Part shown: positions 1 through 12,700 of the stretch, in pieces
Layout of the letters: each line of letters starts with the position of its first letter
How positions within the stretch are numbered: position 1 is the first letter of the stretch
Assembly: GCA_021234155.1 (NCBI GenBank)
Contig: JAJEKV010000017.1
Coordinates: 12,717,525 to 12,781,524, forward strand
Source: Isoetes taiwanensis
Taxonomy: Eukaryota; Streptophyta; Lycopodiopsida; Isoetales; Isoetaceae
Direction: 5' to 3'
DNA: 64,000 nt
Position numbers and translations under genes: made by a program
Notes under the pieces: generated by a model
Database searches by the model: none
The model's input: the letters and a program-made list of their open reading frames with translations, nothing else
Told to the model about the DNA's origin: nothing

Positions 1-2283
1 GTTGGAAAGCTTATTATGCAAAGAGCTTTCCGTTGGCGTATGATTTGACCCAGACCTATCAAGATAGATACCTGCTTTTTGTACTTTTCAATCCCGATAT
101 ATTTTTGCAAAAAGTGCATGACATTCAGATTTGTTGATAATATGGTTTTTATCATAACTTTTAAATCCAAACTCCATTTTGAGTGCTTTTTATTGCTTTT
201 GGAAAGCCCACTCTGGGATCTTTCTGATGATGTATGATATGATAATGTTTGGTTAAGGTTTCTTGGTCAAAATAGCAAATTTTTGGGCAGATTTAGTAGG
301 GTTTCACACCCACTAGCTTATTAAAACCTGATTTGCATAGCTGATCATTATGGTCATGTCTTTTGTCTTACATCACTGTAGTGCAGTAAGCTTTTATGAA
401 GACGTTGAAGAGATATGTTATCGTGACTGCATTTTGTATCGGAAAAAAACAATTGAAACTTTTTGTTTGGGTGTGTTATGGAATTTGTGCTATATTTGAT
501 GGATTATATGTTATTCATGAACTTGCCAAATTTTATTTTATTTTTTTTCTCCCAAACCAAAAAAGGCAACATCTCCTATAACACATCAAAACAAAAAGTT
601 TCAAATAAACAATAACATTAAAAGCAAAATAGAGTAACTTGAAATCTATGCATTTTAGCTCATATCAAAAAGTCTAAAACAAAATATCCATAGTCAAGAG
701 CAGACCAAAGCCAATAAAAAATATAGGACATTAAGCTCCTACTCCAAAGTCGACCAAAGTACATATAACCTGCATGAAAAATTTCGAAAATTTCATCTCA
801 ATCCAGTATGAATAAATAGCTTAAGTGCATATTACTAAAGGCAAATTATTGCAAATCTAGTGTGTTAACAATGCTCCAAGGGTGTTGGCTCGCATTCTGG
901 AGCCAACATAACCATAGCTAGATTTAGTTTCAATGGTATTTTCTAGCTTAAAAGTGGTAGATGCAGTTGCAAGGAAATTTATTGAAGAATTAGTGAGCAA
1001 CCATCATAGCAATATGTGCAACAAGAGCCAAGCCTGGAGCTGTTCGGCCATAAGAAATCAAGGTTCAGCAATAAAGAACATTCACAAGGGGCATTTTATA
1101 TCAGGTTGAAAGGCATGCACACAACATGGTAAGTTATGGTGCTCGTTTCAAAAAAAACGTAAAACCTTGCTTATTTTATCATCCACCAAGCTCATGGTCA
1201 TCCTATATTGCCCATTTCTGTCATGCCACTGTATTAACTCCATGAATTGCCTGGTTATATTCACTGCCATTCCATCTTGCCATTGCCAGACTGCTGTGCC
1301 AATACTAGAGGTTGTCTTGTTAAGATTCACGAGCTAATGTCCCTATCAGAATTATACCTTCTGTGTTGACAGCATGATCTAGAAGACTACAGATTGCTGG
1401 CACCAAGGACTCAGATTGCATAATCTAAGCACAATGGATACAATAATATTTAACCATTGTTATATTTGCCCATGCTAAAGCTATCATTTTACCCTTACCA
1501 TTCTTGAAAATGGCACCCAAAACCTTAATACGACAATGACTCAATTTCGTGATCTTATTATGCCAAATCGCTGCCTGATGCACAAACCTAGGTTTATTTT
1601 GTCCTAAGCCTAAAGCCTTCTGACCCTTTGTCACATTTTGCACCATAGTCTTGCCATGTCGCAGTGCACAAATAGCATTTCCAAATCCATAGAAGTTTCT
1701 GTCGGTGCTGATTCCACAAGACAAGGACGCGGTGCCGAATCCACAGAACCAGGAGCTTGCTCGGATTGGAAACATTTGGGCGGTGAAGGAGATAAAGGAG
1801 ACGGATGGCCAGATTGTTGGATGCGCTGGGAGAACTCCAAGTAGCCGATTATAATCTCTGTGAAGAAATGTTGCTGAAAACGTTGCTGAATGTGGCTGAA
1901 ATGCTATACTATTTATCTGAAATTTGCATTGTTACATAATATGAAGCTGAAGTTGATAATCAGTGGCTGATTCACTGTAAATAGATAAGTTGCTGTAACA
2001 TTTTTATTTAAATTCAAATGCTTGATGGTTGCTCAATTGAGGTTTTGTGTCTGTGCATTAGTAACTCTTATGTAGAATATGGTATCCTTGAAGCTTCCAT
2101 TTATTTACAAATTCTGCTGCACTTTAATTTCTGTAGACGCAATTGCCATCACTTAACTATATCTGAAAGGAAGACAAAAAAAAAAGATATCATAAAATCT
2201 GCCTATTTGTTGTTTCTGTACTCCTCTTGAACAGGAAAGTGCTGATCATTTATGATGGATATAAGCATCTAAATCCATACTTT
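1..2283. other. AT-rich non-coding stretch
   Basis: No gene could be supported here. Open frames are short and show no domain I recognise. A minus-strand frame at 1425-1775 and another at 1148-1330 read smoothly for 60-116 residues but match no family I know. The stretch may hold the degraded 5' LTR of the Ty3-type element that follows, but no LTR boundaries or primer-binding site could be placed. Confidence 0.4.
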
Positions 2284-2293
2284 TGGAAATCTA

Positions 2294-2379
2294 CCCTTCT
2301 CATTTTGCAAAATACCCAAGCTTAAAAGCATGTTCACCCTTCTCATTTTGCAAAATACCCAAGCTTAAAAGCCTGTTCA
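2294..2379. repeat. 43-bp tandem duplication
   Basis: Two head-to-tail 43-bp copies, 2294-2336 and 2337-2379, differ at one base near the end. Each contains CATTTTGCAAAATACCCAAG. It lies about 300 bp upstream of the gag frame and may belong to the leader or LTR of that element. Confidence 0.9.
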
Positions 2380-2683
2380 TATGCGTTAGAGCCCAATTCG
2401 TCATTATAAATTTCATTTTCCAAATCCCAATCAAATGCTTTTCGTTACCCTTATTACTTCCATATAATCCCAAACTACAAGGCCCACTCTACAAATATTC
2501 TACCCAAGCCCTCCTAATATTATTACTCCCCATCTCGGCCTTGGCATCTTGTTATATACTGTGGGAATTTCTGGTTGGCTACCATAACAGCCTGGAGGTC
2601 TAACTAGCAGGTGGTGATCTATTGAAGCTGAAGTAGTTCATCATTTTGGAGGTCCTACCGAGGTACTTCTTGCGTCAGGACAA

Positions 2684-3568
2684 ATGTGGACCAGAAGTAA
2701 GACAAAAGGGAAAGGAATGAACGATCAGCGTGTTGAACATACAGTTGACATGACAGAGTTACCTTCTACTATCCATTTGCATATCAAAGCTTCCCAGGTG
2801 ACTGAACAGATGCCAGAGGTAGTTCAAACTCCTTATGCTCAGATGCTAAACACTATGTTTGATACACCAACTCCTGCAGAAATGCATAACCATGAAGGAG
2901 GGCCATCAATGGCTGCCCCAGTGCCTCAGTCAACAGAGACTAATCAGGCAGTCACTACCAAATATTTAGAGAATATTTTAGCACCATTGGCACCTGGAGC
3001 ACCATCGTATAGCGCAGACATTAGTCCAGCAGCATTCTTGGCTGAGTTTGAAGACTATTATGAACAGTATGGGCATAGGAGAGGCACCAAGGTGGAGATT
3101 TTTGGTAAATGCATGAAGGGAGAACATGCACAAGGCTGGTATAAATTTTTCATGACTTATGAAGGTTGTACATGGGAGCAGTTGGTGGAATCATTTCTGG
3201 AAAGATTTGGAGGTGAGATAGATTCAGATGCCTTGCTAGAGGAGTTACCTAAATTTAAAATTGGAATTTCAGAACCAGTAGCAAAGTATGCTGAGAGCTT
3301 TGCAAAATATTGCAAGGTCTGTAGGGAAAAAGGGGTAGATGTACCCTTATATCAAACGAGCCACTACTTCATACAAGGGCTGGTCCGCAGACTGAGAATA
3401 TATGAAGCTAAACAAAATGAGAAGGAGAGGGGAATTCAAAATTTGGGGCAACTCTTGACCAAGGCAAAGGCCTTAGCCGCAGAGGTTGGGGAAGATATGG
3501 CTGATCATAACAGTTTATGTAAGGAAGGTTGGAAAGAGCCCAGATTGCACAACATACAGCCCGTATGA
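2684..3568 (+). pseudogene. Ty3-type gag, N-terminal and capsid part
   Basis: The 294-residue frame is a retrotransposon capsid precursor. Residues about 100-270 carry the usual pattern of the retrotransposon gag domain: AFLAEFEDYYEQYGH, then GWYKFF, TWEQLVESFLERFGG and a helical region ending in a FIQGL motif. The N-terminal 90 residues look disordered. The frame starts at ATG soon after a leader motif shared with the second gag at 63.2 kb. It stops at 3568, where homologous coding continues in another frame, so a small indel has broken it. The capsid would package element RNA in the cytoplasm if intact. This copy is dead. Confidence 0.75.
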
Positions 3569-4012
3569 GATGGAACTCAAAGAGTTGGATTGTTATGCTA
3601 TTAGAGGATCAAAGGGAGATAAAAAGGAAAGTTACTCCCACATAGACAATGGCTTGGCGGAGTTAAAAGAGGAATTGAAAAGAGCCCAAGAGGAGCTGAA
3701 AAGCCAAAAGGAGCAGGCCCTTACACATCAAGAAGAATTTAAAATATTGTTAGAAGAGCTCAAAAGCTGAATAAAAAAGAGTTGGTATGCAAAAATTGCT
3801 TAAAAGTTGGACATAATGAGGCTAGGTGTTTCAGGAAGCCTTGCCCAAGGTGTGGCAAATCGGGCCATTTTGGTAAAGACTGCCCAGTATGTACTTATTG
3901 CAACCAGGACCATGATGTTCAATTCTGCCATGTCAAGCCATACGATATCTCGCTAGGAATTAATCAGGCTATTAGAAGAGTAAGATCATTGGAGAAGCAA
4001 GCTCATGTTTGA
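3569..4012 (+). pseudogene. gag C-terminal part: coiled coil and zinc knuckles
   Basis: After the frameshift the reading continues through a charged, heptad-like segment rich in E, K and L (KEELKRAQEELKSQKEQ) up to a stop at 3770. It resumes at about 3782 with two classic CCHC knuckles, CKNCLKVGHNEARC and CPRCGKSGHFGKDC, followed by a variant CTYCNQDHDVQFC. This is the nucleocapsid part, which binds RNA. Two breaks separate it from the capsid frame. The knuckle spacing C-x2-C-x4-H-x4-C is exact in the first two. Confidence 0.8.
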
Positions 4013-4160
4013 TTGAGTTAAGTGAACCTGAATGTGAATCTGTTTTAGCAGTGACCAGGCACCAAGTTAAGGGCAGAGTTGAGTAGCCAAGGATTCAAGG
4101 GGAAAGAATGCAAACAGATGAACTAAAAATATTAAAGTAACTCCTGATGTAGAAAAGAGA

Positions 4161-4655
4161 GTGAGGTTTCCGAAGCCTCCTACAACACATAGGGAAGAGC
4201 CTATCACTCATGGCCATATTCAGGTGGAGCAGTTGCTAAAAAATACAAAGGTGTCCATTGATTTGTTAACATTATTCCGAGAAGCGCCAGCTTATAGACA
4301 AGGATTTCTCAAGCTTGTTGGACCTCCAGGAGTTCATACAAATACCTTACTGGTGCAAGAAAGGAAAATAGAAGATCCTGGTGTGATCACATGTGTTGCA
4401 CAAATTGGAGATCATGATTTGACCCAAGTGATTGTAGATGGAGGGTCAGGGGTAAATGTAATGCCCTATCATGTCATGACAAGGTTAGGCCTAAAAATTA
4501 CTACTACAACGCCATTAATAATCAGGGGATTTAACCATCAAGCAGTTTGTCCATTAGGGCTAATAGAAAATGTTAGACTCATTATAGAAGGCGTTATAGC
4601 ACATGTTGACTTTTTAGTGGTATCGATACCTGAGATGAGGTTCAAATGCTTATGA
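4161..4655 (+). pseudogene. Retropepsin-like aspartic protease
   Basis: The frame (165 codons with stop) opens with GTG, not ATG, because it is a slice of a polyprotein. Its core reads TQVIVDGGSGVNVMPYHVMT, the place where plant Ty3 proteases have a D-T/S-G triad followed by a VN-MP motif. Here the triad is D-G-G, so the catalytic motif looks altered. A second strand, VDFLVVSIPEM, follows, and the usual YDLLLGR-type motif is still readable after a one-base shift near 4655. It would cleave Gag-Pol. Altered triad and frameshift suggest it is inactive. Confidence 0.7.
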
Positions 4656-4728
4656 TTTGTTGTTGGGAAGAACATGATTAAAGGTTGTAGATGCAAAAAC
4701 GTCCCGGGGAGAAGGCAAATGTGGGCAC

Positions 4729-5524
4729 ATGACTGCAGTCCTATACACAAGGACAAATGGTATGGATCAGGAGCCTGCAATTAATTACATGGAGGTGTTG
4801 CAGCCTGCAGGCCTTGGGTCTTATCCATTGACTCATACAACCTTGGAATATGACCATGTTGCGGGAGCATCAGCACAAATATATTTGCAAATTGATTCCA
4901 AACCATCCATAGATGCTACTATGTGGTTTGACGGTGGAGTTTCAAGGAAATTGGGGGTATCAGCTATTGGAATAGTGATTAAATCACAAGCAGGTGATAC
5001 AATGCCAGAGAAAGGAGAACTAATATCACTTTGTTCTAACAATATGTCCGAGTACATTGCATTACTTACAGGGTTGCATATGGCTAGTGAACTTGGACTG
5101 AACAGGCTGCAAGTATACGGGGACTCTGAGCTAGTATGTAAACAGGTAAATCAACAATATCAAGTCAAAAGCTATCAGTTAGAACCTATTTATGAACAAG
5201 TGATACAAGTATTGAAGTTATTTAACTATGTTGAGGTGAACCATATTCCACGAAAAAAAAAATGAGGAGGCTGATGCATTATGTAAGCAGGCTATTATGG
5301 CAGCTCTTGCAGAAGGGTGTTTGCTTGAAGAAGAAAGTTCTGATATCACACAAGACTTTTGTGAAATTTTTTCAATCTCCACAGAATGTCGGGGCATTAA
5401 AAAGGAGATCAATATTTTAAAAAATGGAGTTTCAACTCGATATTCCCAAGCTGTTGTTTATACACAAAACCAGAAAACGCATGTAGAAGTATTAGTATGT
5501 ATGTTATGGGCTCAGAATCCTTGA
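4729..5524 (+). pseudogene. RNase H-like domain of the Ty3 element
   Basis: From about 4920 the frame reads as a type-I RNase H: WFDGGVSR (first Asp), NNMSEYIALLTGL (Glu), VYGDSELVCKQVN (Asp), then VNHIPRKKN and, after a slip in a run of ten A's at about 5254, EEADAL. These are the four usual acidic positions in order. It would remove RNA from the RNA-DNA hybrid during reverse transcription. It sits close behind the protease, so the reverse transcriptase that normally lies between them has been deleted. The frame after the slip runs to 5524 without known domains. Whether it is the element's own RNase H or an added archaeal-type one cannot be told. Confidence 0.7.
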
Positions 5525-5838
5525 GAGCCATAACTATTTGCGACCATGGGAATGTTTCAGAATCATCATGTAGTTTTGCTTCCAGCAAACTCTTGGCAAT
5601 GAGACCAAGCTTATCAATCACAGAGGTCCAACATTAAATAACACAGGACTATAAATGAGCTTATCTTTAAAAAAAAAATCTTACAAATACCCTCATTAAA
5701 ACAAACTGTAATTACACACAGTTTCACTACAAAAATCATCCTTGCATTTACTTGATTATAGAATTTCAACCTCACATCACTATAACCTAACAATTATGTG
5801 AACTTTTAAACAACCACAACAGAAACATAAGCCAGAAC

Positions 5839-7089
5839 CTAAGCAACTAAGAACCCCGTGATTTCTCCGGCATAGTTAACATGAAACGTGTTAACTGGCC
5901 TACTACGCAAAAGCATTTGCTGCAACCCATGTGGATCACACATAAGCGCTGATAAAGTCCCTTCATCTTCATATCCAAGCAACGCATCCAAAATTTGTCC
6001 ACCTACAGAAATTCGCACGGTCTTGGTTGGCGTCACTATTTTTCCTAATATTGTCAACTGTCCTTTTACATCTCGTCTGCCACACCTAATGCATACAATA
6101 TCCACCCGATTCTCCTCCAAGCAACTATTGCAAACAGACTTGATGACGCTCTTAGAAGCAATCTGTAACTGCAGCTGCCCTGTAATCTGATCCATACGAC
6201 ATGTAGAATTGATTACACAACTTTGGAAATACTAAATCATATAAACATAACACATGCAATACATATATGAAACTATAAAATGGTACCTCACCACCATTCA
6301 ACAATCGATTCTGAGTTGAGAAAATAACATTCCTTAGATATTCAACAAAAGCACCATCATATTTAAAAACGGTAGGAAATGCGCTCTTAGAAGGACTCGC
6401 CAAAGGCCTAAACGCTAGAGTTCCACATGTGGTGACAAGAGTACGAGAATTCGACACAATGCAACGTGTTATGCTCTTGAACAATGCCACTGGCCTTGCT
6501 CCAGACAAATACAAAGTCTTCAGGCGCTTGAATAAAGACCTCTTCTCACTGCAAAAATACAGGTCGGCTGAGTCTTCAGCTCGTACACCATCTGCAATAC
6601 GCAGCAAAGGCTCACTCCTTGTCTCATCCAATCCGATAATCATAGCCATAATACTACCATTGACTCGCAAATGACATGGCGTTTCTAACAAAGCTGCTAT
6701 ATTCAATCCTCGTGCAGCAATTTCAACACTATTTGCTTACTTGAAACAAAACAAATTTCTGTCTGAGGCAAAATTTGTATCACACCCTCGTAGTCCCCAT
6801 ACTGAAAGGAACGATCAATAGGCACAATGCCATGGTTCTTGATATCTAACCAAGTTCCGGGCTTAAGGAACCATTGTGCACGGCGGAATCCACTTCCTTC
6901 TGCACTGACCACTATGGTTTCACAAGCATATTGATCTACCACATCTGCCATCACAACACATTCCTTGCAGGAGCTCGTTGCACAAGCACAAGGACACGTA
7001 TATAATTCCCCAGAAATTGCATCAAGGAAAAACAATTTTGCTACCGCACTCGGGGAGTCCCATCTGAGCCTGGCTCCAAATAAAACAGA
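5839..7089 (-). CDS. OB-fold / zinc-ribbon protein, RPA70- or SHLD2-like
   Basis: Three blocks on the minus strand join in phase to 369 codons ending in a stop: 7089-6741, 6696-6287 and 6186-5839. The last intron (6187-6286) has gt and ag ends; the first would be only 44 bp (6697-6740), so a one-base frameshift is the alternative. The C-terminal block has a C-x2-C ... C-x2-C ribbon (CNSC, CIRC) followed by beta-rich sequence with VRISVGGQILDALLGYEDEG, the arrangement of the zinc-bearing OB fold of RPA70 (DBD-C) and of SHLD2. The first block has a cysteine cluster (CPCACATSSCKEC) and a second OB-like stretch. The likely role is binding single-stranded DNA in repair. The 5' exons are not found: the block begins at an acceptor-like CAG and lacks a start codon. 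It may be a decaying copy. Confidence 0.5.
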
Positions 7090-9784
7090 CTGTCCAATTC
7101 AGATAACTCCGTCTCTAAATTAATGGAATCGTTACATTGGCTAAAAGCATTGGCATAATTCAAGTCTTCAACCCGCACCTCTTCTACTCGAATCGAAGCA
7201 ACCGTGTTTGGCTAGACATGCTCAAAACATAGTCGGAGGTCCGCATATAGCAGCAGCAACAGCGGAAGGTCCTCTTGAAGAGGCTGAATTTGTTGTTTTA
7301 GGAGATGTTTTGAAATGTAATTCCAATTTGTATCCTGAATACATAATAATATTATTACGCATATTGACATATATTTTATTATTATTTACACATTTGTTTA
7401 ATTGTAATGTAAGCGTAAGATTCATGATTGTTATTGCTTTTCTTTATTTATTCATTTTATTACTTGCTACAAGGTTGCCTTCGACTCTAAATATATTTCA
7501 ATGGTCTAGAAGGCCATGGTATATTTCTAAGGTATTTGAGGCTGCAAGGCAACCTACCAAAGAAGAAGGTGTGCTTGACTAGGGATATTTACACTTCATT
7601 GTATTCTACAACATACAGCATCCCATGTTCTTTACTGTATTAATATTATTTCATACCCCATGACCATTTTCCATGTGGTATTATGGAGTTCGTGTTATAT
7701 AGAACCGCCCTTAGGCCCCCAAGGGGCCAAAAAAAAAATATGGACCCGTGCACACCTTTAGGCCATCTTTGTTTTTGTTTTTTTAATTTTTGTACACATT
7801 TCGTACAACATTCACATATTTAGTATGACATTTATATTTATTCCATAGAGATTATGTAGCTTATTAATAATAGTAATATATTAATACAAGAATTTGGCGG
7901 TGACGAAGCCAGCGCTTTGTGCACCGTTGTGACCATAAAACGCATTCTACCAGGCTTATCCGGCTCCCATAGAACTCAATTTTCCTTCTGTCCAGCATCA
8001 AATCCTAGTCTGTACCTTTCTAAATTTATCTGAGAGTTTGGGAACTCAATTTACGACGTCTCAATAACTTGCTTGAATTGGATATTGGATGATTTGCCGG
8101 TACAATTTTTACAGGTTCAACAGATCGGGCTAGTCTATTCTGATTCCGCAACAATGTAGGACAAAGGCCGTTGTAGGCAGATTATTCTGCAAACTCAGGA
8201 CCACATGGCAAATTAATTTAAACGGAGCAAATTCTTGTTGCACTTTCACACCCAAACTATGGTGACTTTGCCATAGTTAGGCTATCTCAACACAATCTTT
8301 TAAAGCAATTTTGAAGGCAGTGCTTCCACATCATTTGCCTCGGCCTGCCGTAGAGTTGAGAAAACTCAATATTTGAAGTCAATTGTAATTGCTGTGGCTG
8401 AGCTTTGCTCCACAGTCTGCACCAGCACAGGCGATGGGATGCTCCAGTTTTCCGGAGAGCAGTTGCAAGTAATTAAATCATTGTGCATAGGTTTCTTGAC
8501 CATTACTATTTGCATCTGCAAAGATCTGCCAATTTCTGGCTTATGTCTTGAATATTGGCCCATTTAATATGTGAACATCGAGATCTTGAAAACCTGCAGA
8601 AAAAGTCTTTACTGCACTTTCTTTCTCAAAAAACCATGAACCCATTAAATCTGTGAAGCTCCCATAACCGACCAAATAGCTATTGACTTAGACTTGATCA
8701 ATAGCTAAGGCTATGGTGCACGCGACATGATTGGACTAGGGGTGCACGTTGATGTTGATAATTTGCTAGTTTGCATGGGGTATTGCATAGCAATACATTA
8801 ATTGGGTAAGAAGTTTTAATGGTTTTAATAACCATTAAGATTTAAAAAGGTGAGCACCTACCATCAATCAGAAAAAAGCAACCGGATATGGGAAACGTGA
8901 GCTGGTGGAGCAAAGCGTCTGTTGGTTGCACTGCTGCAGTGTTTCTAGTAGAACCACCTGCTATAAGATGGATGGATTCTATCGGCAAGGCGGCCGCAGT
9001 ACAGTCGAAATTATTTTGAAGAGAGGATAATGCTTACTCCATTGGAAATATTGGCTGGAATATCCCATGGAGCAATGGTCAGGATGTAGCAATTGTAAGG
9101 ATGCAGCAAAATAGAACCAAAAAATTATGAGCCAATAAGTCAACTGGTAAATCATAAGTTGCAACTAACAACGCATCTATGTCTTCATCACATGCAAATA
9201 AAGGATCAAAGACAATTATTGAAATGGTATATGGTGCATTAATGCAATCTAGAAGCGGATGAATGATGATCTAACTATATCTTTTAAGGATGAGAAATGA
9301 AGAGAAGCGGATGCCTACTACGAAAGAGACAAAAACACAACGGGCATGGAAGATTTGATGAAGTTTGCCATACGAATTGTTTTGAGCAATTGGGCAATGT
9401 GGATTCAAATTGCCCAAGAGAGGAAAAGATGGTGAATATCTTGAAGCATGTTCGAAAGCAGACTTGAAAAGAACATTTGAATTCTTTTTATGTAGTCTAG
9501 CATCTATCCCTTTAGAGCGGGCAACCCACAATGTGAAAGCACCTTGTTTAAAATATTCTTCTTATTAATGGGACCACAATCTTGTCATTGTTTCTTCCCA
9601 ATCAGTTAGAATAAAACTTGATATTAATATTAATTTAATGTTAATCTATTGTGACCCTCCAAATTCATGGAAAGGATCTTATTTTCATAAATATGCTCCT
9701 TTTTAACTCCGAAGCAGATACTCATGTTGCAAAAGCAAAAGGTAATGCTTCAACATTTCACTAATATATTCTTGTCCATTCTCT
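7090..9784. other. No supported gene between the OB-fold gene and xylose isomerase
   Basis: A plus-strand frame at 7208-7582 (124 aa, hydrophobic C-terminal half) begins opposite the presumed 5' part of the OB-fold gene and is not recognised. A minus-strand stretch at about 7100-7210 reads without stops and may be an upstream exon of the OB-fold gene, but its splice phase does not fit. A GC hairpin lies at 7714-7728. From 7750 to 9784 I see only AT-rich sequence with short frames. The 3' UTR of the xylose isomerase gene should begin just below 9785. Confidence 0.4.
7714..7728. repeat. GC hairpin shared with the 29-kb and 43-kb repeats
   Basis: GGCCCCCAAGGGGCC forms a perfect 6-bp stem with a three-base loop and is followed by an A run. 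The same device, with TTAGG before it and an A/T run after it, sits at the ends of the repeats at 29149 and 43850. Homology beyond the hairpin is not obvious here. Confidence 0.5.
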
Positions 9785-12700
9785 CTAGATAGCAGACTGG
9801 AAGATCATCTCTGCTAATTCCTGATACATGCATAGTTTGTAAGAAACCAAGAATGAGTTCTAAGGTATACAGAATGTTACAAAATGAAGTCTAATTTTCT
9901 GCAGTACCTGTCTTCCTGATGAGATTCGGGGCTCTCCCCATTCAAATGCTTTTTTTTCCAAATCTTCAAATCCTAGCTCTCCAGCCTGCATACAAACTCG
10001 TATAGTAATCTATTTAAACGGAATGGAGTATGCAAAGTGAAAACTGTGGCTACTTTGTAGCACAGGGTAAGGGATGTTTATTACAAAAGTAACCTTGTCT
10101 GTACCTCAATAGAAACTCCAAACGGTGTGTCAAAACTAGAATAGCGTTCCTTCACAAGTTTTTCAAGAGCTCCATCCTGGCATCAAAAAGTAAAACTTTT
10201 AGATAGTAATGCTTCCAATTTTCCTTTAAAACAAAACTTGCCTGCACTAGCTTTGCTGCATTACGCAGACCACGAGCTAAAGTGTCCATTCCTGATATGT
10301 GCGCAATAAACAAATCTTCAACATCTGTGCTTTCTCTTCTCCTGAGAAGTAACATGTTGCTTAATCTGGTGCAATAGATGTAAAAAACTGCAGACTGTAT
10401 CAAAGAGACTGAGTTGCATAAAGGCCCTTGACTACAGAGATTATGAAAACAAATTTCACTTTAGAGTGTGCTCATAAAATGTACAGAAATGCCTCAGTTC
10501 TCAGTTTTCCTTTTTCCCTCCATCTTCATCTAGATTTACAAGTCCCTGACATCCAACATTGCAAATATGCACCCAAAAGCTACTTGTGCTAGGCCCCAAA
10601 ACTTGCATTATCCAGAGTAATGACCTTCAGTGCGTCTTAGACCACCAATGAATATCTTATATACAAAGGTCATGTATGCAAATGCACTAATGGAGCAAGT
10701 TGGAAAAGGTAAGGGAGCAAGAGATTCTAAACAACATTGTCTTATGATGGTATTTCCCATTTGCGTGTGTGTGTGTGTACAGCATATTTACAGCATTCCC
10801 AATGTGCTCTAATCTGCTACTTTTGCATTCCAATGTCAGATGAAGACCAGATGCTGCAATACAGTACTCACAGCTTTGCATCAAAATTGAAGCCGCCCGA
10901 AGCAAGCCCATTCTGTGAAAAAAGCAAACAATCCATAAATAAGTCGTGTAATTATAAACTACTTCTCTAAACTACTAAAATGGAAACCCTCCTTCAAAAA
11001 ACTTCCGTACATTTTTTATAACTGAGTACATGACAAGTGTAGCTTCACTAACATCAGTCAAAAACTGGTCTGTATCCCATCCTGCGTATAATAAAACACC
11101 ATGAACAGCATTACTTCAAACAGTTGAAGATTCAAAATATGCAGGTATTCACTGACCTGTTTGTGGATCGCCAGTATTAGCATCAATATTACCCAGCATC
11201 CCATTGATCCGAGCAAGTTCAAGTTCGTGGTAGCAGCTGTAGTTATTTCATATAATCATAAATCCCTCGATTCTAATAATACCTAAAATAAATATCTTCT
11301 ATGATGACACACCTGTGCCCAGATAAAGTTGCATGATTGCATTCAATGTTAAGCTTAAAATTCCCTGCAAATCCACATCATAGACTTCACCACCAATGCT
11401 TTGATTAATGAATTTAGCCAAAACAAATATTCCATGTTTAACAATGCATAACACACTATCCACTTGCGCAAGAAAACAAATAAAAAGTGGGATACATTTG
11501 ACACGCTTAACATAGATTTTTGTAGGAATATATGGCTTAGTTTTAAGAGCACTCCAAAAAATATCTTTGACAGATCATATAAGCATACGAAGAGAGGGTA
11601 GAACCATAGCAGAATTGATCGGATGTGTTGTTGCTAGGCTGACAGACACAGCATATGCTGCTACTGCAACCAAAGCTGCTATTATGAGACATCAAATGAG
11701 ACCCTCTTTTTTTAGACAAATGGGCCATCTGTTCAATAGTTCTAAAAGGATACTGATTGAACAATAAGTTCAACAGGAAAAAAAGAAAGTAGGTGGATGT
11801 CGTGAAGAAGCCTCACAAGGAGATGAAGAATACAATTAATGCAACTCTTGAGGAAGAATAGAGGAGATGGGGGAAAGAGCACAATGTCATAATAGCACGG
11901 CTAATTCCACTTCAGATCAGCTAACATCAGCACAGGATTTTGTTATAAGGACCTTGGGTATCACTGATGCCTGGAAATTGAAAGGTGACCCACTCATCGT
12001 CTATTATAGCAGCTTCGTATCACAGTAATTAGAAGCTAGGAAGGATCCAAATAAATGGGCAGTTTCCAGAGATGGTCAGGTCATTATCAGGGACATGTAT
12101 CTCAATCATAACTAGGGACTCATGATCTATGACATCACTGGCTCATTAACAATGGCAGCTGGGAATTATAGTGGAAAGAAGGAACCGGGCAATTTTATTG
12201 ATGTGATACGGGCAAAAACAAAACTGTGATTACTGAAACATGGGAGTTGGTGGAGTTAAGACTCCTAATAGTATTTATGGTTTAGGAAAAATTAAGGCAT
12301 CTACAAAGGATCGGGGGGAGTAGCATTCTTAATCCGATCTAGTTAAAAAAGATGACAAGTGAAATTCGTTTGGTTAAACTTGCTATATGTCGGGGCATTC
12401 TACTTTCCACCTACCAAACATACCAAAAAAGAGGACAGAATGAGCTTCTCCATTTTTGGCGCTTTACATGGACATCATGGAATTCTCCAGGATGGGAGAC
12501 GTGCTGTTAGTGGGAGACTAACACTCAAACAAGAAATGAAAAAGTACTGCAGATATAAAAGAAAATGCCCCTGTAGCAACTTATGGCCGTCATTTTTTGG
12601 AATAATTTAGTAGTTTATAATGGCTACACCCGTGGCAGATTCAATCAAGTAGACATGCTTCCATCATGGTGATGGAATAGCATGGTAGATTATCTAATCG

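Larger units (their letters stand above)
2640..5525 (+). mobile_element. Deleted Ty3-type LTR retroelement
   Basis: Gag, CCHC knuckles, aspartic protease and RNase H follow in that order on one strand, as in Ty3-type elements. Reverse transcriptase is absent: only about 75 bp separate the end of the protease frame from the next readable block. Stops and frameshifts break every part. No flanking LTR pair or target duplication could be found, so the borders are those of the recognisable coding remains. The motif TTTTGGAGGTCCTACCGAG just before the gag frame recurs in similar form before the gag at 63.2 kb, so the two are related. Confidence 0.75.

Noticed and set aside
7208-7582. 124-aa plus-strand frame
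   Set aside because: Its first part overlaps the likely 5' region of the minus-strand OB-fold gene and the rest is hydrophobic AT-rich sequence. No support as a gene.
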